A stretch of DNA of 64,000 nt from assembly GCA_045586185.1 (NCBI GenBank), contig JAZMZV010000056.1, positions 59,627 through 123,626 on the forward strand. The letters run 5' to 3'. The notes under the pieces were generated by a model. The model was not told the DNA's origin, searched no databases, and saw only the letters and a program-made list of their open reading frames with translations. How positions within the stretch are numbered: position 1 is the stretch's first letter; each line of letters opens with the position of its first letter. A program made the position numbers and the translations under genes. Positions 9,801-17,800 of the stretch are shown in pieces. Source of the DNA: RUG11551 sp045586185. Lineage in GTDB: Bacteria > Planctomycetota > Planctomycetia > Pirellulales > Thermoguttaceae.

Positions 9801-10108
9801 ACCCGGCTAACGTTCCGGAAACGTCCTTTTTGGCAATTGCGGAATCCTGGTTTTATCTGGGCGAACTGACGTTTCAGAAAGAAGCCTATCGAGATGCAAT
9901 TCCCAAATATTATAACGTTATCTATGGTTACAAATTCCCTGATCTTCAGGCGGACGCCTGTTACGAGGCTGCGCGGTGTTTTGAAGCGATCAAACAGGTG
10001 AATCAGGCTCGAAACATGTATCAGATGATTGTTACTAAATTTCCGAACAGCCCCAAGGCCCCAATAGCTGCGAACAAACTTAAACAATTGAAACAAACCA
10101 ACCCCTAA
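6803..10108 (+). CDS. Large secreted or periplasmic TPR-repeat protein
   Basis: About 1100 residues. A TTG-initiated extension to 6779 is possible, but the ATG at 6803 starts directly with a signal peptide (MNYIRLFPILFLALTAVGYA, then ADK) and was chosen. The rest is almost entirely tetratricopeptide repeats with the A-x-x-x-F-x-x-x-L-x-x-x-P pattern, for example ALKQWNDFLKKYPKSTMALEA, SDYVLYAKFNLAKLFEKMN and ARNMYQMIVTKFPNSPKAP at the end. These resemble the repeats of CpoB/YbgF and BamD-like proteins, which are envelope scaffolds. The stop is 6 bases from an ExbB/TolQ-type gene. Since CpoB works with the Tol system, a shared envelope role is plausible but inferred. Confidence 0.85.
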   Translation: MNYIRLFPILFLALTAVGYAADKTSDSQPSQYSQERQFNVAQKMQIDGLYDNALKQWNDFLKKYPKSTMALEAKYNRGLCFYELQKYEEAKRDLDEVLKSGDKASKKAEALLFCGLSSERLTEKNPAMAKDAQVCFETLIKEFPDSDYVLYAKFNLAKLFEKMNNLVEAKKLFDEIWQKSPDYEFAPEAYLKSGYILFKQKSYEPCIKLATEFSQKWNNRHPDVYNAAVLAGDALYITGNYAEAEKQYAFACNPKAEGIDKFEQMDYALYNRGVCLVLLREYAKAAEQFSEMLTRFPKSNYVPEATLACGDACWKNSDVKKAKEYLLKASDNDKTSAKANLLLAEIFYKENDNQQALKRIDLTPELQFKCLPTEPEARQTAVRQACVLRASIFFKSNDTQRLQTCVKLCNNISAQWSDNPSAPWAAFLAAQAEYKLEQFEKAVDHCRKVQTQWKGSIYHLDSQILEALCLIQLQQYKEAGNLYYSLYKNNPNDNRRFEWLVSTCKMLDLFEQYETIYKILPKEIPNIKSNVLRPEALYLSGKAACELNRLDYAMNALRFCREKYPDYSGMDKVLFVQGLVYEKQDNNGKALETFQKILDDYPESTVRQGAASRMTQLYRVMGNFKAALDQADSIIAQDVNSTYRPGAIIDSMFILVQNDMWDQALKRGDLFIKDYPQNENVVEAYRLRALCKYNLKMYGEAVDDCRKGLETAQKQELLDKWELLLRQLEVSSLAQQDDKIDETRKAFDAFMDAKKRLDKSVANEDSVIYLYANALYKAGKKDDANKQYKYLFDNYKTSPYRFESAFSLGQAAIALKRIDKAKELFTFAINGSDAAAAIKSAHKMGWIYYGEKSYEEAFKQFVRAAEIYDASSKEVSLPGVDDVVLDSRVMAAECLYWQKKFAEALTRFKDLSELPIQYRAMKALRTAQCSLETGDFELAASQIDSVLDENNAIVPELEQTSKKWEPALQHLRAKIWFKTNQKDKAEKLFEQIVKQNEDVDPANVPETSFLAIAESWFYLGELTFQKEAYRDAIPKYYNVIYGYKFPDLQADACYEAARCFEAIKQVNQARNMYQMIVTKFPNSPKAPIAANKLKQLKQTNP

Positions 10109-10114
10109 CGCATT

Positions 10115-11182
10115 ATGAAACGATTATTAACCTCATTGATTGTAACGCTGTTTTTAGCGATTCCTGTTTATGCACAACTTGACAACGCTGCAGCCGATCC
10201 AAACTCGACGGCAGACGACGCTCCTTTTGTTCCGTCTTTAGAGGATGAGTCTGCTCCGCCAGCTCTGCCTGATGACGACGCCTCTTTAACGCTTCCGGCG
10301 GCAGACGAGAACGCGCCCGCTTCAGAGCCTGACGCTGGGACTGCCCCTGATGCGTCTGAGACAGACCCCAATGCGCCTCCCGTTCTCACTCCTGAACAAA
10401 TGGCTCAGGAAGCTTTGGCACAGGGCGACAAAGAAGTCGCTCAGCAGGAGGAAGCCGAGCGATTGGCAAAAGAGAAAGAGCAGGAAGAATTGGAAGCCAA
10501 GAAGAAAGAGGCGTCCAGAATTGACATTTTGGAACTTATCAAATCCGGCGGATATTTGATGTGGGCGCTTGGCGCTCTTTCCGTTCTGGGTTTGATGTTT
10601 ATTCTGGAAAGGTTTATTGCGCTGCGTTACAACGCAATTATGCCTCGCCGTCTTTTTAAACAGATTACTCCGTATTTGGAACCGAGCAGGTTTTCTCCCA
10701 TGGCGATTTGGGCGATTTGTAAAAAATACCGTTCGCCAGCGGCAAGAGTGATTCAGGCTGCGCTTTTGAAAATTGGACGCCCGCTGCCGGAAATTATTTC
10801 AGCCGTCGAAGCGGCAAAGCAGGATGAAGCTGCCAATTTGTACAGAAATGTCGGATGGCTGACCCTTGTATCCTCGCTGGCTCCGCTGCTGGGTTTGTTA
10901 GGAACGGTTTGGGGAATGATTTTGGCGTTTCACAGAGTCGCCAGTCTGGAAATCGGCGCCAATAGAGCGGAGCAGCTTTCCAGCGGCATTTACGTCGCTC
11001 TTGTAACAACGGCTGCCGGTTTGGCAATTGCCATTCCTGTTGCGTTGTTTGCTCACTTTTTTGAAAGCCGAATTCTCAAAGCTTTTCACAAGTTGGATTC
11101 CAAACTTCTGCCTCTGTATGACGTTTTGGAAAAGCAGGAAGGCAAGCCGAGAATTTCGTTATCGCAATACCAGTCAAAATAA
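10115..11182 (+). CDS. MotA/TolQ/ExbB proton channel family protein with acidic N-terminal extension
   Basis: 355 residues. A signal peptide (1-20, ending PVYA) is followed by a Pro/Ala/Asp-rich region (25-95), then a charged coiled-coil stretch (100-133). The channel module has membrane helices at about 145-167, 248-270 and 291-313, with the typical GWLTLVSSLAPLLGLLGTVWGM and ALVTTAAGLAIAIPVALF sequences. ExbB/TolQ subunits form a proton-driven pentameric motor with an ExbD/TolR partner. No ExbD gene follows; a terminator lies 90 bases downstream. The two-gene unit with the TPR protein is therefore incomplete as a motor, and the partner must be elsewhere. Confidence 0.92.
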   Translation: MKRLLTSLIVTLFLAIPVYAQLDNAAADPNSTADDAPFVPSLEDESAPPALPDDDASLTLPAADENAPASEPDAGTAPDASETDPNAPPVLTPEQMAQEALAQGDKEVAQQEEAERLAKEKEQEELEAKKKEASRIDILELIKSGGYLMWALGALSVLGLMFILERFIALRYNAIMPRRLFKQITPYLEPSRFSPMAIWAICKKYRSPAARVIQAALLKIGRPLPEIISAVEAAKQDEAANLYRNVGWLTLVSSLAPLLGLLGTVWGMILAFHRVASLEIGANRAEQLSSGIYVALVTTAAGLAIAIPVALFAHFFESRILKAFHKLDSKLLPLYDVLEKQEGKPRISLSQYQSK

Positions 11183-11274
11183 CGCAATCGAAGGCTGCGT
11201 TATCGCGGTCTGAAAGAGGGGTTGGCAAGACGCTTGCGTTGTTGATTGTTGAGAGCTCGTTTCATATTAAAATT

Positions 11275-11312
11275 AAAAAGCCCGCTGACACAAACTTGTT
11301 AGCGGGCTTTTT
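11275..11312 (+). terminator. Rho-independent terminator after the ExbB-like gene
   Basis: The stem AAAAAGCCCGCTgACA / TGTTAGCGGGCTTTTT around the loop CAAACT ends in a T-run. It closes the TPR-ExbB unit. Because the left side is an A-run, it could also terminate minus-strand transcripts coming from mraZ. Confidence 0.92.
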
Positions 11313-11442
11313 ATATCTCAACGACTCGAAGCAAACGATATACGATCGTTTTTTAAGCTTGCAAAAATCACCAGACAACGCGTCTAAATGAAAAACTTCA
11401 AGCCGATTGAATCCAAATTAAAGTAACAGCGTTCTGCGGCAA

Positions 11443-11955
11443 TCAATCAACCAGCTGTTCAAAGAGCTGATTGAATTCCGGCATTTGCTTGTCGAGAAAT
11501 TCGATCCAGTTTTGCGGGTTCCAGATTTCTATACAAACTGCCGCGCCGACGATAATAACTTCGTCGCCTTGACCAACGCCTAAAAATTCCCGAAAGCCTT
11601 CAGGAATGAGCGCTCGTCCTTTTGCGTCCAGCTTTAGTTCTTTGTGCCGAGTGGAAAGGAGTCGTCCAAGGTTTTGAACCATGTCAATTCGTCCTTCCAT
11701 TTTTCCCATCTGGAGTTTTCTCTGAATCAGTTCGACGCCTTGAGAAAGTTTTGCTTTCCAGTTTACAGCGTTCCATAAACTCAGACATCCAGTTCGTTCC
11801 TTGGCGAGAATGCAACTGACTGAATTATTTTTTGCTGCAGGTTCCAACGCCTGAATCAATGAGGCGGGAACCGCCAGTCGGTAACGTTCATCCAAGGCGC
11901 GAGTAAACTCGCCTTTAATGAGAACTTCGGCAGCAGCGGCATTGTTGACGGACAC
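11443..11955 (-). CDS. mraZ: Transcriptional regulator MraZ
   Basis: A 170-residue member of the MraZ/AbrB-like family. It has two SpoVT-AbrB-like halves, with GEFTRALDERYRLAVPASLI near residue 15 and RHKELKLDAKGRALIPEGFR near residue 108. In E. coli and other bacteria MraZ forms a ring and binds TGGGN repeats upstream of its own operon, controlling division and cell-wall genes. Here no rsmH, ftsL or other dcw gene is adjacent. A terminator is downstream and the next upstream gene is the MscS-type channel. The upstream region contains phased TGGGA/TCCCA motifs (see 12060-12106 and 12245-12269), consistent with autoregulation. Confidence 0.95.
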   Translation of the reverse strand: MSVNNAAAAEVLIKGEFTRALDERYRLAVPASLIQALEPAAKNNSVSCILAKERTGCLSLWNAVNWKAKLSQGVELIQRKLQMGKMEGRIDMVQNLGRLLSTRHKELKLDAKGRALIPEGFREFLGVGQGDEVIIVGAAVCIEIWNPQNWIEFLDKQMPEFNQLFEQLVD

Positions 11956-12059
11956 GATTTTGAGAAAGAGTATTGACTTTCAGCTAAATACTCCGTTCTT
12001 TAGTGAAAGTCGCAATCAGTTTCCGGCTTAAAAAGCTCCGTCTTTAGATACCGGCTGAA

Positions 12060-12106
12060 ACCCACGAAAAACATCGGTTTCTGTTTGATGGTGGGTTGAT
12101 TTCCCA
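12060..12106 (-). promoter_or_regulatory. Proximal MraZ-box-like cluster
   Basis: Plus-strand ACCCA at 12060, TGGGT at 12092-12096 and TCCCA at 12102-12106 give three TGGGN-type motifs, the last two 10 bases apart in opposite orientation. They lie about 105-150 bases upstream of the mraZ start. MraZ of other bacteria binds TGGGN direct repeats, so these are candidate operator sites. Confidence 0.45.
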
Positions 12107-12244
12107 CAATCAACAATTTAAGTATACATCAAAATTTTGGCTTTGCAAGGGTCGGGACAGCGTTTTTTTATAAAAAAGAGGTGATTTTTTGGATTTTTTT
12201 GATAATTTATACCGAATTCGCCTTGAATTGGCATTTTCAATTTG

Positions 12245-12269
12245 TGGGAAACTATCCCACATTGTGGGA
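12245..12269. promoter_or_regulatory. Distal MraZ-box-like cluster with 10-bp phasing
   Basis: TGGGA (12245-12249), TCCCA (12255-12259) and TGGGA (12265-12269) are spaced exactly 10 bases apart, one helical turn, with the middle one inverted. They lie about 290-315 bases upstream of mraZ. The spacing places all three on one face of the DNA. Confidence 0.45.
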
Positions 12270-12280
12270 CAGCGTCTCGC

Positions 12281-12510
12281 CGCCGAGTTGAGAGTTGCGA
12301 GAGTATTAGGGAGTGGGGAGTAGGGAGTGGGGAGATTAAGCTTTTAGCTTCTAGCTCCTAGCTTTTAGCTTGGTTATTATTGTTTCAGGCTTTAAATATA
12401 AACACTGAGAACTACAAATGCACAAGCTAATGGCTAGTAGCTGATAGCTAGCAGCTTACAAACTATTCCCTATTCCCCATTCCCTATTCCCTCCTCTACT
12501 GCCTACTGCC
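12281..12510. repeat. Nested heptamer-repeat palindrome beside the MscS stop codon
   Basis: From the left: GAGTTGA/GAGTTGC units (12285-12302), GGGAGTG/GGGAGTA units (12309-12334) and AGCTTTT/AGCTTCT/AGCTCCT units (12339-12372). After a 50-base centre come GCTAATG/GCTAGTA/GCTGATA units (12425-12457), TATTCCC/CATTCCC units (12464-12493) and CTACTGC units (12496-12510). The order of unit types is mirrored, so the arms can pair. The right end touches the MscS stop at 12511. Confidence 0.88.
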
Positions 12511-14604
12511 TCAAACAACCGGCGCGTCTTCTTCTTTATGTTCCGAGACAATTTCCGCGGCGAGTTTGGCGCCGAATTGCGTTGTGCCTTCTGAATTGTT
12601 TTGGACGTCATTCAGAACCGGATAGGTTGGCGCATCCTGTTTAATCTGATATTGTGTAACGCTTGGGAAAGCGAAGTTGACGCCCAGCCGTTTGGCAAGA
12701 CGGATGATGTCCAGAATAAGCTGCTGACGCGCTGTATTTTCTTCTTCGGCGCTGTGCGCTATGAAAAAGCAAACCAGAAGAATGTTAATGCTTGAATCGG
12801 CAAACTCATTGACGCAAACGCGGACGTCGTCCTTTCGCGTATTGGGATTCGATTCAACCAGAGTTCGAATCCCGCCGCAGAACGCTTCCATTAATTCAAC
12901 AGGCGTGTCGTATTCAACGCCAATAAACGTTTTGAATTGACGGTGCAGACGTTTTCCCATGTTGTTTATCGTACTGGTCGCCAAAGAGCTGTTGGGGATA
13001 ACAACTAACGAATTGTTGAACGTGCGAATTCGGGTTGATCTCAAGCCGATTGTTTCTACAGATCCTTCTACGCCATCGGCGGCAATCCAGTCTCCGAGGG
13101 TAAACGGCCGGTCAAGGAGAATCGTCAAAGAGCCAAAGAAATTGGCGATGGTCTGCTGAGCTGCAAATGCGACAGCGATACCGCCGATGCCCATACCTGA
13201 GATGATTGCCAGGGGTGAAAAGCCAAACGCCTGAGCAATTGCGAGCGCGCATAGGAAAAATATCACGCATTTCAAAGAGCGGTTTGCCAGTTCTACCAGA
13301 ACGTTGCCGGTTTTGTTGGAAGAGCGGACAAAGCGCCTTCGAAGCCATTCCGCGAAAACGTCGCACAAACGAATCAAGGAGATCATCCCCAAAACGATTC
13401 CAAGGGGATGAATTGTCCACCTTGCCCATTGAATTACGTTTGGCGCAGCATGGACGAAAACCAAACCGCGATACCAAATATATAACATCGCCAAACCTGC
13501 CAACGGACTCAGCGCTCGTTTTAGCAGTTCGATATAGCTCTCGTCCACTTTGACAAACTGTAACGGAATAAGTATCAAATACACCATTAAAAACGGAGCA
13601 ATTATATAAACCAAATATCCGATAATGAAAAACGCAATGAGGATAATCCATTGAATATACATCATTCCCAAAAACGTTTGAAAAACGCCTTCAGGAAGAT
13701 TTTTCATCCATCCTTTTTTAACAAAGGCGGGCGGACGATTCTCAAGAAGTGTATAATTCTTTTCGATATTTGCCACTGTTGCTGAAGAGAATTTCCAGGC
13801 TCCATCCGACTGCTTGACAAGCACAATCGCTTCAAGCTCCTTTTCAGGCCAGAGATAATATGTGTCTTTCTCGCACTGCTCTGGAATCTTTTTAAGAGAA
13901 AAATGTTTCAAACGAATAAGAATCTGTTCTAAATGATAGACCAGCATATATTTTTCTGCGTCCTGCGAGTCTGACGGCAGTTTGGATAAATCCATGGTCA
14001 ACAAAGCGTCGTCATAATTCCGATTGTACGTCGATTCCAAAAAGAATTGTACCAACGCTCTAGGGTTCTGAATATTCTGAAAGACGCGCAGAGTGTTGGC
14101 GTCGATTGTGGGCGGTTCTTCATCGGTTTTAGACTGTTCTTCGTTAGCTGTTGATTCCGCTTGAGGTTCAGCCTGTTCCGATTCAGCAGACGTTTCAACC
14201 TCAGAAGACGCATCTTTTCCAACAGACGCTGACGTCTTTGAGATTTCCGCCGGATAGACCTCTTGAGGAATTTTGTCTTCTGGAATTTCCTCTACCGAAA
14301 CGTCCTCAATTTCTACATTTTCTTCATCCAGTTCTGAATCTGCGGTTTGATCGTCATCGTTAACCGACCCCATTTGAATCTCGGGCTGTTTCAGTTCGGT
14401 AGGGATGGCTTGTTTAGGCTCTGCCGCGTTTGGGAAGACGTTTGAATACGCTTTGGTAAAAACGTTAAACGGATTCTGAGTCGCAGATGCGTTTTGCGCC
14501 ATTCCAGGATTGACAAAGGTCAGAACTGTCAAAGTGAACAGAACTGCGCTCAACAAACGAGCAATAGTCTGTCGGACAGAAATTGTGTATGACTTTTTAT
14601 TCAT
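12511..14604 (-). CDS. Large MscS-family mechanosensitive channel
   Basis: 697 residues. An N-terminal signal peptide or membrane helix (about 15-36, LLSAVLFTLTVLTFVNPGMA) leads into an acidic extracytoplasmic region rich in Glu/Ser (60-160) and a domain of unknown type (165-290). Several membrane helices follow from about residue 305. The MscS core at roughly 430-600 shows the pore helix IISGMGIGGIAVAFAAQQTI, then NFFGSLTILLDRPFTLGDWI and VETIGLRSTRIRTFNNSLVV. Such channels open on membrane tension and release solutes in hypo-osmotic shock. The long N-terminal part makes it larger than E. coli MscS (286 residues) and more like MscK/YbiO types. It has its own upstream terminator-bounded unit. 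Confidence 0.93.
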   Translation of the reverse strand: MNKKSYTISVRQTIARLLSAVLFTLTVLTFVNPGMAQNASATQNPFNVFTKAYSNVFPNAAEPKQAIPTELKQPEIQMGSVNDDDQTADSELDEENVEIEDVSVEEIPEDKIPQEVYPAEISKTSASVGKDASSEVETSAESEQAEPQAESTANEEQSKTDEEPPTIDANTLRVFQNIQNPRALVQFFLESTYNRNYDDALLTMDLSKLPSDSQDAEKYMLVYHLEQILIRLKHFSLKKIPEQCEKDTYYLWPEKELEAIVLVKQSDGAWKFSSATVANIEKNYTLLENRPPAFVKKGWMKNLPEGVFQTFLGMMYIQWIILIAFFIIGYLVYIIAPFLMVYLILIPLQFVKVDESYIELLKRALSPLAGLAMLYIWYRGLVFVHAAPNVIQWARWTIHPLGIVLGMISLIRLCDVFAEWLRRRFVRSSNKTGNVLVELANRSLKCVIFFLCALAIAQAFGFSPLAIISGMGIGGIAVAFAAQQTIANFFGSLTILLDRPFTLGDWIAADGVEGSVETIGLRSTRIRTFNNSLVVIPNSSLATSTINNMGKRLHRQFKTFIGVEYDTPVELMEAFCGGIRTLVESNPNTRKDDVRVCVNEFADSSINILLVCFFIAHSAEEENTARQQLILDIIRLAKRLGVNFAFPSVTQYQIKQDAPTYPVLNDVQNNSEGTTQFGAKLAAEIVSEHKEEDAPVV

Positions 14605-14724
14605 GATAATAGTAATGTTAACGGGAATTGTAATAATATGTGCTTAAAATCCGTAACTGCTATATAGCAAATTTTAAAAGATTGAAATAGAGCAATTTTA
14701 GAAAATAATAAAATAGAGAAAAGA

Positions 14725-14781
14725 AAAAACGCAGGACTCTGAAAGGGCGTTTTTCAGATGGACGCCCCAAGTCCTGCGTTT
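14725..14781 (-). terminator. Rho-independent terminator after the cyclophilin surface-protein gene
   Basis: On the minus strand the stem AAACGCAGGACT / AGTCCTGCGTTT encloses a second hairpin (GGGGCGTCC...GGGCGTTTTTC) and is followed by TTTTTTCTTTTC. It separates the surface-protein gene from the MscS gene. Confidence 0.88.
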
Positions 14782-14809
14782 GAGTTTGACGTTTTATCGT
14801 CTGACGATT

Positions 14810-17800
14810 TTATTGTCGCTTTTTGCGATTGGTGTATTTGGAATTGAGCAGCGTTTTCTTCTGCGGAGTCAGCGGAATGTTATACTTTACCGGTTCTGGC
14901 GTGAGAGCTTCCGGTTCTTTTTCTTCTGCCACAGCCTCGGCGTCCAGCTTGATTTCTTCCAGACTCTGTGCCGAACCGCTCAACTGGACGCTTAATATTG
15001 TGTCGCTGGAGTCGCACACGCCAGCGGCGCTAGCGGCGACAGGCGCAACAACGTTGTTCTGTGCATTTTGCGCCGCCAGATCGGCAATCAATTCTTCGAG
15101 AATGGCGTATCTGTCCTGGTAGTACGGACTGAGAGGAATGGACGGAGCTGGAATACTGGAAACAACTGTCACGCGGAGCGTATAGTCCGTGTACCGACCG
15201 CTGGCAATCGCGCCGTTGTTATGGGTAATTTCTGTCGCTCGAACCGTGATGTTATAAACGCCCGACGTGTAAGAATAAGGAATCGACCAACTGACAAGCC
15301 CGGTTGTTGCGTCAAGACTGACGCCCCTCGGCGCGTCAACGAGCGTATACGCAATCGAATCGGCGGAATTGTTCGGGTCAACTGCTTTGAAGGAAACCGT
15401 CAGTTTCGAGCCGGGATAGACGGCGTTCGTTTCAGACGAGACCGGGCGAACAAACCTTGGCGGGGTGTCGCTTACCGTTATTACATCGTAAGATTTTTGA
15501 GCGACATTGCCAGCGGCGTCCGTCGCTTTGACGGTAATCGATTCCGGGACTCCGGCGGTAAAGTCCGGATTCCAGCTGATAACGCCCGTAGTAGAATTAA
15601 TCGTCATTCCGCTTGGCGCGTCAACCAGAGAATAACGAATTGCGTGCTCGTCTGTCGCGCTTGCCGTTGACGTAAACCGGACGCCTTCGATTATGACGTT
15701 GTTAGTCAACTCGTCAGCCAGAACCGGGGCGACGGTTTCGACTTCGATTGTCAAGGCGTTGGACATCGCGCCCATAACGTCGACCAGAACCGCGCCGTCA
15801 TCGGTCTGAACAGTTGCCTCTTGCGGCTGAGCTATTGTAATGGCGTGTTCGCCGTCTGACAGCGTCCAGCCGTAGGTGGATGTAACAACGCGAGAGGGGA
15901 CAACGACGTCGCTTTCAATCCCGATTACGTTGTTGTCGGAAAACAGACAGACGGGTTTGCCCGGCGTCAGGTTTTGACCGAGGAACGACAGCGTTGTAAC
16001 AGTATTGGAGTTGTTGTTATTGGTAAGATACACGTCGTCAACGCTCAGACCGGATCCTGCTGTGTATTCCAGAGACGGCGCGCCGGCAACGGCATCTTCC
16101 CAAGCGTCCTGGCTGATAACGTAAATCTTTACGTCTTGCGTTGCAGTCAGAGTTTGCCCGGTAATCGTTTTGATAGCTGTAAAGGTAAACGAAGCGCTGT
16201 CGCCTTCAATGGCGGCTTGAGGCAGTTTCATGACAATCTCGTACTGCGTGTACAAATACTCTGTTCCGCCGTCGTTGTAAATCAACATGGATCGACCGCG
16301 AAGCGTGGACGCGTCAAATCCGGAAGGAACGCTAGTTGGATAAATTGCAATCTGAGAGTTTGTCGGGTCAGGGTCGTACGCCTGAACGTAGAACATGATC
16401 CATTGCCCGGCAGTTCCCGCCTGAGCGTTGGTTGGATAGAAGATCGGATTGTCCTGCGTTTCGTTGACGTCGATAGTAACCTCGACTGTAGAGAATTTTC
16501 CTCTGCCGTCCGAGGCGCACAGAATCAGGGAATACTGATTGCCGCCGCATTCTTCGCCGGGCGTCCAGGTCAGAACGGCGCCGCCGTTGGCGTCTGTATC
16601 TGACAGCGTCAGCTGATTGGCGATGGCTTCCGGAGCATATAAAATCGACCATGTTACAACGTCGCCCTCGTCCGGGTCTGAAGCGCGAAACTGAATGGTA
16701 AGCTGCTCTTTTTCAAACGCTTCTGCAACGCCGTCAATCAACAAGCACGCATTGCCGTTTTCCCAGCTGGGGGTGGAAAAGAGCGGATCGAGAATCGTTG
16801 GCGCGTTGGCGTCGTCAGAAGAAAAGATGGATATAGTCAAACCGTCCAGAGCGTCGCTTTCTAACCGCTTACCGGTAATTCTAGTGTTGCCGACGGAAAC
16901 GTCTGTCGTCAAAACCTGCTTGACGGAAAAATCGTGCATTCCGTAGTTCAGCGTAATGTCGGAATTCATCGTGACTGTAACGTTTCCATTTGTATTGACG
17001 CACTGCGCCGACCCGATGCAGGTTTCAACGCCGTTGATTGTCGTCCAAACTTCGACTGTCATGCCTTTTGTCGCGCCGGTTACGTTAAACTGCAAGCCGG
17101 ATCGATTGCTGGTTTCGTTACCGGATTCCCCGGGACCGTAACTGGACGGGGCGAGCGTCAGCCCCGTCGGCTTGGACGGCAGAATATAAACCGGCGTCAT
17201 CTGGGAATCTCCATAGTTCCAGTCGGCATCCTCTGTCCCACCCGCGACGACTGTATACCAGTTATAAACGCCGGGTTCCAGATACGCATGAGTTGACTGG
17301 TTTTGCGTGTAAATCTCGTAGTATCCGGTAGACGAATCAAACGAATAGCAATAGGTTAGCAGATCAGACGATCCCTGTTTATACAGACCCATCCAGTAAT
17401 AGATGGTATCGGAATCGATGTCTTTGGCGTTAACCAGCCCGTTGACGTACGCTGCCGACTGCCCGGACTGAGACAGCGGAATAACGATTTCTTTCGCGTT
17501 GAAATCGGTAATAAACGGTTTAGAGTTGGTCGAATCCGCCTTGGAAATATTGACTTTGACCCGGATCTGTTCCGACTCGTTCCCCTGGGAATCGACGGCG
17601 GTTACCGTCATATAGGTTGTATACGCGCTGTCTGTTGTAACTTTCAGGTTCGACTTGAGCGTAGCGGTCGCTCCGACAGCCGTTGTCCCGTTGTTGGCGA
17701 CAGCGTAGGCGTTTCCCTCGACAATTTCCGCGTTGACAACCGTAATCGGCGTAGACGGCCAATCGCTGTACTGATACTGCTGACCGTTAATTGTTACAAC

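Larger units (their letters stand above)
11956..12510. other. Long mraZ upstream region with MraZ-box-like motifs and repeat palindrome
   Basis: The 555 bases between mraZ and the MscS gene hold two clusters of TGGG-type motifs (12060-12106 and 12245-12269), an AT-rich segment at 12160-12210, and a large heptamer-repeat palindrome at 12281-12510 ending at the MscS stop codon. No open frame is convincing. Confidence 0.75.
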
